NCBI GenBank assembly: GCA_900642245.1
Contig: CAAAJI010000311.1
Coordinates: forward strand, 1-14,040
Origin: Fragilaria radians
Taxonomy: Eukaryota > Bacillariophyta > Fragilariophyceae > Fragilariales > Fragilariaceae
Direction: 5' to 3'
DNA length: 14,040 bases
Both the position numbers and the translations under genes were made by a program. Within the stretch, counting starts at the first letter, position 1. Each line of letters begins with the position of its first letter. The notes under the pieces are model-generated. The model did no database searches and was not told the DNA's origin. It was given only the letters and a program-made list of their open reading frames with translations. Positions 8,869 to 14,040 of the stretch are shown piece by piece.

Positions 8869-9976
8869 CTACTGCTTAATGTAGGTGATTGCACGAGTCT
8901 TGTAGGGGCTCCATTTCAAGCGCTTGTAGTAACCACTCATAAAGGCGCAGAATCCCAATGTAAAAAAAGTAATGAGACCATTCTTCTTTCGAGTGTTTGC
9001 TTCTGGTTCGGCAGTCCAATTCAAAAATTGTACGACGTCTCGTGCTTGCTGAGAGATTGTGGCTACAGTTCCATCCTCGTATTCTACGCCACCATCACTA
9101 AGAGGAGGAGGCATAGCAATAGCACCACCTGGGAAATAGGGATTGTAATAGAGTCCAGGCATCATTGGTTTTCCGACAGGAGGTTCGCCATAGCCAGTTA
9201 GTAGACTGAAAAGATAATCCTGTCCATTGTGTCGAGCTTTCACCATAAGAGTAAGATCAGGGGGGAGGGCACCACCATTAGCTGCACGTCCCTGTTCGTC
9301 ATTTTGATATGGAGACGGAAGATGATCCGTTAGCTTTCCAGGTCGTTCAAACATTTCACCCTCATCGTTGGGTCCATCCACAAACTCAGCCTCGGATGCC
9401 ATGGCAACCAACTCTTCGGCTGTATGAGTAACACCAACTAACTCACGGTAATGAGTTCCCTGCAATGAATGGCATGTCGCACAAACTTGACGATACACTT
9501 GAAATCCACGACGGAGAGCCGCACAATCAAAATTGGATGTAAAGCCAGTGAACTGCCAATCGTAGGCAGGAGGATGAACAACGTCCTCGGATAGACCTAC
9601 GACAGTAACTGTGGAAGTGACTGTAGCTGCAGCAGCTGCAAGAGCTGCTTTGTTGTTCTTGCTCAACTGTTTGATGCAACCAAGGAAAGAGAGAGAGGTC
9701 CTCGGTGAGTAAGTTCATGTCGAAGAGGAAAACAAAATCATATGCATTCCCTTTCGTATGTACAATGTTTACTAACGAGATTCTTCACAGGGAATTTCAA
9801 GTGAGCTACATTGTGACGTAACCAAATACAAAAATCACAAAATGCGAAGAGCTATCCTTTTAGTTCAGACGTCAAGGAGCAGGAAGTGAATTCTCCATCA
9901 TATCGATTGTTGAGTATTTCAAATATCATGACACAAGATAATAGTCACCTACCAGGAATCGAGCCCTGGATGCCAT
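8869..9976 (-). CDS. CYC1: Cytochrome c1, heme protein of respiratory complex III, two exons
   Basis: Passes electrons from the Rieske protein to cytochrome c in the inner mitochondrial membrane. Exon 2 (9666-8869) holds the whole conserved protein: CATCH heme site (Cys70, Cys73, His74), the Met193 heme ligand in GGAIAMP, and a C-terminal membrane anchor near residues 240-257 followed by basic residues. Exon 2 has no usable ATG: going upstream in frame one meets TGA. I therefore infer exon 1 at 9976-9953, coding MASRARFL, with donor GTAGGT and acceptor ending AAACAG after a long pyrimidine tract. The join is phase 0 and gives 273 residues with an N-terminus typical of cytochrome c1: basic presequence, then a hydrophobic sorting stretch (about 15-33). 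Exon 1 is inference, exon 2 certain. It converges on the CMC2 gene. Confidence 0.93.
9667..9952 (-). other. Probable first intron of the cytochrome c1 gene
   Basis: This inferred 286-base intron splits the presequence. The donor is CTG|GTAGGT and the acceptor ends in a CT-rich tract followed by AAACAG. It is about four times longer than the two other introns in the window. It contains TGACGT at 9814-9819 and its reverse complement ACGTCA at 9869-9874, the sequence of cAMP/CO2-response elements known from diatom carbonic anhydrase promoters; their role here is unknown. Confidence 0.75.
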
Positions 9977-10028
9977 TGCCAATATTTAAGGAGCACGAAA
10001 TGTAACACTAGATCGGATGAAAAATCAT

Positions 10029-10043
10029 ACTACTACCAGTAGT
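10029..10043. repeat. Small inverted repeat upstream of cytochrome c1
   Basis: ACTACT and AGTAGT form a perfect 6-base inverted repeat with a 3-base loop. It lies between the cytochrome c1 ATG and the stop of the unknown upstream gene. It could be a dyad protein site in the cytochrome c1 promoter or a chance palindrome. Confidence 0.35.
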
Positions 10044-10172
10044 TAGGTTACACTCTATTCTAACCGTTTTTCTGTCGAAAAACATTCTCTACACTCGAGT
10101 GAGGGATATGGAACCAAACTATACTTAGGATAACCATGATGCAGTCAATATAATTCCATAATTACATTATTC

Positions 10173-10601
10173 TTAACTTTTCAATAATCTCCTTAATTCC
10201 TTTTCCTTTCGCATGTTCCTAAATATTTCGATCATAGCAGCATTCTTACTAGTGACAGAGCTTGGAGATGTCCAAAGACTTGCGATACCATCGCGTCCAT
10301 GAAAGAAGGTAGGATCCGCAGTATGAGCCTTTTGGAGTTCAATGGGTAATGACCAAGCAGCTTTGGGCTCTTCTTCTATTGCAATGATATTATCGACTCG
10401 TTGCCGTTTTTGATGTTGTGGTGGTTGTCTTGACGTCGTGTTCGTCGAGGAAGTAACCGAGGGGTAACTCGATGAAAGTTTACGGCTTGGTGCAGACTTT
10501 GTTATCAAAACTCCTCTGTAAGATTCTGTTACAAGACCACTATTCCAGAAAGTTATTCTCCGGCAGTTATGAAAGACCTTCATTTTTTGCCAAGCCAACA
10601 T
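10173..10601 (-). CDS. Unrecognised 142-residue protein, possible mitochondrial presequence
   Basis: I do not recognise a family. The ATG at 10601 has an in-frame TGA 12 bases before it, so the start is firm if the gene is real. Residues 1-45 are rich in Lys/Arg and hydroxylated residues with a single acid (Glu26), as in mitochondrial presequences. Residues 36-64 are Ser/Thr/Gln-rich, and KRQR at 65-68 could be a nuclear signal instead. The part most likely folded is 78-142: a Trp/Pro-containing stretch (AAWSLP), then FFHGRDGIASLW, and a charged C-terminal helix (118-142) ending RRLLKS. The gene lies 196 bases upstream of cytochrome c1 on the same strand, which fits but does not prove a mitochondrial role. 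The frame is longer than chance usually gives here, and the composition looks protein-like. Confidence 0.55.
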   Translation of the reverse strand: MLAWQKMKVFHNCRRITFWNSGLVTESYRGVLITKSAPSRKLSSSYPSVTSSTNTTSRQPPQHQKRQRVDNIIAIEEEPKAAWSLPIELQKAHTADPTFFHGRDGIASLWTSPSSVTSKNAAMIEIFRNMRKEKELRRLLKS

Positions 10602-11647
10602 TGTTTGGTATCACACGATTAGGACTGTGGAAAAATAATAATTTCTTGCACTGTACTATTCATTCTGTAGACTAAATTGACTGTGAAATAGCAATTGTTA
10701 ACGTTTTCGATATTGCTGTGGCTCTCGACAACAATTCTAAGTTGAGCATATTGCCTGCTTACAGGATTTCATTAAGGTTTGTTGGATATGATCCTGTGCA
10801 TAGAATCCGTGGGTACAAGCCAAGAAAAATTATCAATCCAAGGTTTTCTATTGCTTCCGTTGATCATTCTCAAATTTAGATTAAAATATTCATCTTTTTG
10901 AGTAGAGTATGGCCCATACTCATACGGATATCGCTTGATTCAATTGTCTATCTAAATTAAATAGAAAATGTCCACTTATTTTTGCGTATTTTGAAGAGAA
11001 ATAGAATAAGCGTAGACGGTATGCAGGCTGCATATACCTGCGCCTAGGCTAATGAACTTTCTTTTATAAGCCGAAGATCGTAGTTCTCCGCCTTGAGTTT
11101 ACCTCAAATTGTGATTTATTTGAGACAATGCTATTGATTGCTCTTTCATACTTCCCTCTGAGGTACAGGAAACTTCTCTTAAGCTGTGGTTCAGGATAGC
11201 CTAGGTAACTTTTTTCAGGTATGACTACATCAATAAGTCTAACTGACGGTCTAGAAAACATAAGTTGAAACATATTTCTAAAAAAATTTGCATCCTCTAC
11301 TTAATGTTGGATTCTTCTCTCTGGAGATTGTGAGCCAAGGGTAAAACCAAAATAGCAACGCCCCTTCAATCTCCAAAAGCCCGTCATCCAACCCAGAATA
11401 ATCATAAGTGACTGAAAACTACAAATTATAAATTCAAGCAACATCAAATCAACAAACATGAATAGAGTGGTGACAAAACTGACATGTAGCATACTATCCA
11501 GAAAACAATGAAAGTGACCAATCAGCTAATCTTTATCTTTATCATTTTTGCAAGTTCGTTTTTTTGGGAATGGTGTCACTCACAAGCGGGCACAGTACGA
11601 CTCCAGTGATTGCGATTCTCAAAATCTTGATATCATTAACTTAGAAT
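10602..11647. other. Intergenic stretch, no firm gene
   Basis: About 1.05 kb between the unknown protein gene and the thylakoid protein gene, which diverge from it. It should hold both promoters. Two minus-strand open pieces in the same frame, 11492-11301 and 11273-11064, are separated by one stop; neither shows a domain I know. A near-palindrome lies at 11018-11038. I see no tRNA or transposon signature. Confidence 0.5.
11018..11038. repeat. Near-palindrome around GCAGGCTGC
   Basis: ATGCAG and CTGCAT flank a single G (11021-11033) as a perfect palindrome. Allowing a two-base insertion, the arms extend to GGTATGCAG and CTGCATATACC. It might form a hairpin or be a dyad site; no gene nearby explains it. 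Confidence 0.35.
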
Positions 11648-12096
11648 ATGCTATCACGTACCTCTTTAGCACTCCTTTGTATCATTGGAACTATCTCAGC
11701 CTTTGTGATCCAGCCATCTCGAGTAGTGGCACCGGTCAAGATCCAGGCATTTCCAAATCGGTGGTCAGAATTCATCACTGTAGCAGCATTGACGGCGCTG
11801 ACAACGCCGCTTGTCGCCATCGCCGAAGCGGTGGATGATTATGAATATGGTGCTGTAAATGCTCCCATTGGTAAGTTTTTTCATATCGTATTTTTTCTTT
11901 GATTCATATCTTGCTAACGAAACTTACCTCTGAATGTTGATCGTTAGGTATTGCAGTGGTCGGAGGATGTTTGGCCGTGTCAACTGCATTATTGCCCTTA
12001 CTTCTTAAAGGAGGGGAAGAGGCGTTTGAAGAAATGAGAGAAAAAGATGAAGACAGCTGGGGAAAGAATAAGGATCCATTGAATAAAAAGCGTTAA
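11648..12096 (+). CDS. Single-span thylakoid protein with tripartite targeting, candidate photosystem subunit
   Basis: Exon 1 is 11648-11870, the intron 11871-11947 (77 bases, GTAAGT...GTTAG, phase 1) and exon 2 11948-12096, giving 123 residues. A TAG six bases before the ATG fixes the start. The layout reads as a nested address. Residues 1-18 are a signal peptide with cleavage ISA|FVIQP, the diatom plastid motif. Residues 19-40 are a basic transit segment. Residues 42-61 are a hydrophobic thylakoid-transfer segment ending AEA. The predicted mature chain (62-123) has a Tyr/acidic start (VDDYEYG), one membrane span about 74-94 rich in Gly, Ala and Leu, and a charged tail with a GGEEAFEEM segment ending in basic residues. 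Size and layout suggest a low-mass photosystem II or I subunit of red-lineage algae. I cannot match it to a named subunit, so no symbol is given. Confidence 0.85.
11871..11947 (+). other. Spliceosomal intron in the thylakoid protein gene
   Basis: A 77-base phase 1 intron. The donor GTAAGT is near-consensus, TGCTAAC about 35 bases before the acceptor is a good branch site, and the acceptor ends CGTTAG. Removal rebuilds a glycine codon and continues straight into the membrane span; reading through hits a stop within nine codons. Confidence 0.93.
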
Positions 12097-14040
12097 TGCA
12101 TAAGGCAATGTTTCTTTATGGTACCGTCAGGAAAATCGTTTGGTTCAACCATTAGAGAAGCTAACGAATAATTGAAAATTTGCAGCATGAGTGTTACTTG
12201 TCATGTTCTAGTCTAGCTTCTAATTTCAATTGAATCAAATTTAAGGTACGCAATACTTTGGGATAGCGCATGAGACAATAAATGCCAACCTTTCCGTATG
12301 AAGTTCATCAGGAGATTAGTTAATGCAAATACAAGACGTAATCATTCAAAAGCAAATCATGACAATACAACTTTATCTAAGAGAACAATTTTATCTCGAT
12401 AAGTGCATCAACAGAAATCAGGAAGCACCTGAGATGGAAAGAGATATCCTTATATAATGTAATTTTTTAAACTTTGTCTTCGGGTCAATACTAATTCAAA
12501 TTAGTGTAGACATCAATGGGTGGTTATTTCAAGGAAACTTAAGAGGAAAGTAAAATTATCACAATACAATTTCTGTTTTCTTGGTAGCCCTTCGGATGAT
12601 TCACTACGTCTTAAAAAATGTGAGGTAAATGCATAATGCAACTTATTATTTTCAATTGAGATACACCTCCGTCACATGGATAGAATTACGGACTAACTGC
12701 GAATTTGATGAAACATTGGATCTCTCATCTACCTTAGTATCCAAAAAGCCCGGTCAACTGTCAACAGTCAACTAACAGTATATCATTATCTAGCTGAAGA
12801 AAAGGAGAAGAAAGGTAATGCCGTCGTACTTTAACTCCGAAAGTTAATGCACCATAAAATGGATTTAATTCATTTCTCTTGTCTCGATTGACTGAAGTTG
12901 GCTGTATTGAAATTTGTATTAGCAAATTCTGAAAATTAACAGAATTAATACCCTTCACTAGCATGTTTATCCTGCGAAGAACTACACAGGATAATAAGAT
13001 GAATCAAGAAAAATTGAAAAGGTATATTGATATCGAGAAAAGATAGTAAATGAGTTACAATGACTTTTCCTAAGCCATTTAATGAGCTGGAAGCTATTCA
13101 ACCTTGATTTCCCTTGAAGTCAGACAAGCAAAAGGAGCTAAATTCTCACTTCTAAGAAACTACATTATTTTGGATGGTCTCAATTTTTGTGTGTCCAGGT
13201 TGAACGCTTTGTCTGGAAATCGAATAGCCAACTTGAAAATATTGTCTTTTTTGTCCTGGTTGAATACTATTGTTTTTTGGATAAGCAAATCATCAATGTA
13301 GATCTTTATTATTTGGAAAGGCAAGTTTTGATCCCTTTGAGTACAAGCATATACTTTGACATTCCCTGTGAGAATATAATAATGCATAACGTTCTGACAG
13401 CAGCATCTAGTTTGGTGTGGTAGTAGTAAACATTTAAAGATTCCGTAATTCGATAAAAATAAGTACAATAGTATTATTCCTCTTGCTTTTAGACTTCACC
13501 GGATTTTCCAGGCTTTATTCTGCATGTAGAACCTCAGTAGAACGAGAGTATTGCTTTTATAGTATTTGTGCTTAATCTTCATTTAAATCTCAATAAAGGA
13601 TTGCTGAGTTACTGCACCTCTTCATTTCTTTGGAATAAGAGTATGAATCCCCGGTGGCAGCTATATCTTTGAAATGAAGGAGAATACATTGTTCCCAGAG
13701 AATCACTTGGCCAATAGTCAACTATATAGTCATGAATGACTTACAAGGGTTATTCATATGAAATACCTAACACATTTTCTCCTCAAGGATGAAATCTACT
13801 CTATGTGAGAATTGAGATAGAACAATTATGTCCTATTTTAAGGAAATTATGATAAACCATTCTTGTTTCTAATCGTAAGAGATTGGAGTCTTGACAGACT
13901 CATTTTTCATTTTGGTAATATTTTTTATATTAGCCTTTTATTTATTATCTTTTAGCAATGCCAGTATGTCAAATATCTTTTGACTGCTCTTTATTTAGAG
14001 CTAAATTTTTTAATTGTAAAAGCTTTCGTGGAAACACATG
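12097..14040. other. Long AT-rich stretch, no firm gene
   Basis: About 1.9 kb after the thylakoid protein gene to the window edge. It includes that gene's 3' UTR. Overlapping open frames occur on both strands near 13100-13470; the minus one (13468-13160) contains YIDDLLI, discussed as a finding, but lacks other reverse transcriptase blocks. The last 200 bases are especially rich in T and A. I see no terminal repeats, tRNA or recognisable domain. Confidence 0.5.

Noticed and set aside
9527..9718. Minus-strand frame starting at the ATG at 9718 as the start of cytochrome c1
   Set aside because: It is in a different frame from the heme protein, and its start lies in the pyrimidine-rich acceptor region of the inferred intron.
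9950..10020. tRNA gene on minus (T-arm-like CCAGG...CCTGG with a B-box-like GGCTCGATTCC)
   Set aside because: The loop has 8 bases, no matching acceptor stem or anticodon arm is found upstream, the A-box-like sequence is too close, and no T-run follows nearby. The stretch is better explained as the first coding exon of cytochrome c1.
13645..13690. U4 snRNA-like stretch (GTGGCAG followed by AATGAAG)
   Set aside because: Only short pieces match; the expected stems with U6 and an Sm site are not seen.
13972..14040. Possible C-terminus of a minus-strand gene entering from the right edge
   Set aside because: Only about 22 open codons reach the window edge, which is expected by chance, and no motif is visible.

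Overview
The window looks like nuclear DNA of a photosynthetic stramenopile, most likely a diatom. Three things point there. Spliceosomal introns are present (71, 77 and 286 bases, all GT-AG). Two proteins start with a signal peptide whose cleavage site reads A|F followed by a proline, the plastid-import signature of algae with secondary red plastids. The genes mix mitochondrial complex III and IV functions with thylakoid functions. The DNA is AT-rich, more so between genes. I do not name a species.

Layout. (1) 1-4224: a divergent pair, a partial M17 leucyl aminopeptidase on minus and a glycoside hydrolase family 2 enzyme on plus. Their ATGs lie 181 bases apart. Both carry N-terminal hydrophobic leaders and several N-glycosylation sequons, so both probably enter the secretory pathway. 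(2) 4225-4864: no gene seen. (3) 4865-6201 minus: a two-exon Alb3/YidC/Oxa1 insertase for the thylakoid. (4) 6202-8433: about 2.2 kb with no firm gene; 6606-7641 on minus is a patchwork of open frames that could be an unrecognised spliced or decayed gene. (5) 8434-10601: three genes, namely a twin-CX9C CMC2-like assembly factor on plus, cytochrome c1 on minus converging on it, and an unrecognised 142-residue protein on minus with a mitochondrial-looking N-terminus. (6) 10602-11647: no firm gene. (7) 11648-12096 plus: a two-exon, 123-residue single-span thylakoid protein, possibly a small photosystem subunit. (8) 12097-14040: no firm gene.

How the genes relate. The window is a normal eukaryotic gene string, not an operon. 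The aminopeptidase/glycosidase pair could share a promoter and act together on glycoproteins or glycopeptides in a secretory compartment. CMC2 and cytochrome c1 both serve the respiratory chain. Alb3 inserts thylakoid proteins, and the single-span protein could be a client of that route.

I found no mobile element, CRISPR array, rRNA or tRNA that I can support, and no clear novel multi-gene system. The points most worth following are the secretory M17 enzyme with its divergent GH2 partner, the small thylakoid protein, the unknown 142-residue protein and the patchwork block.
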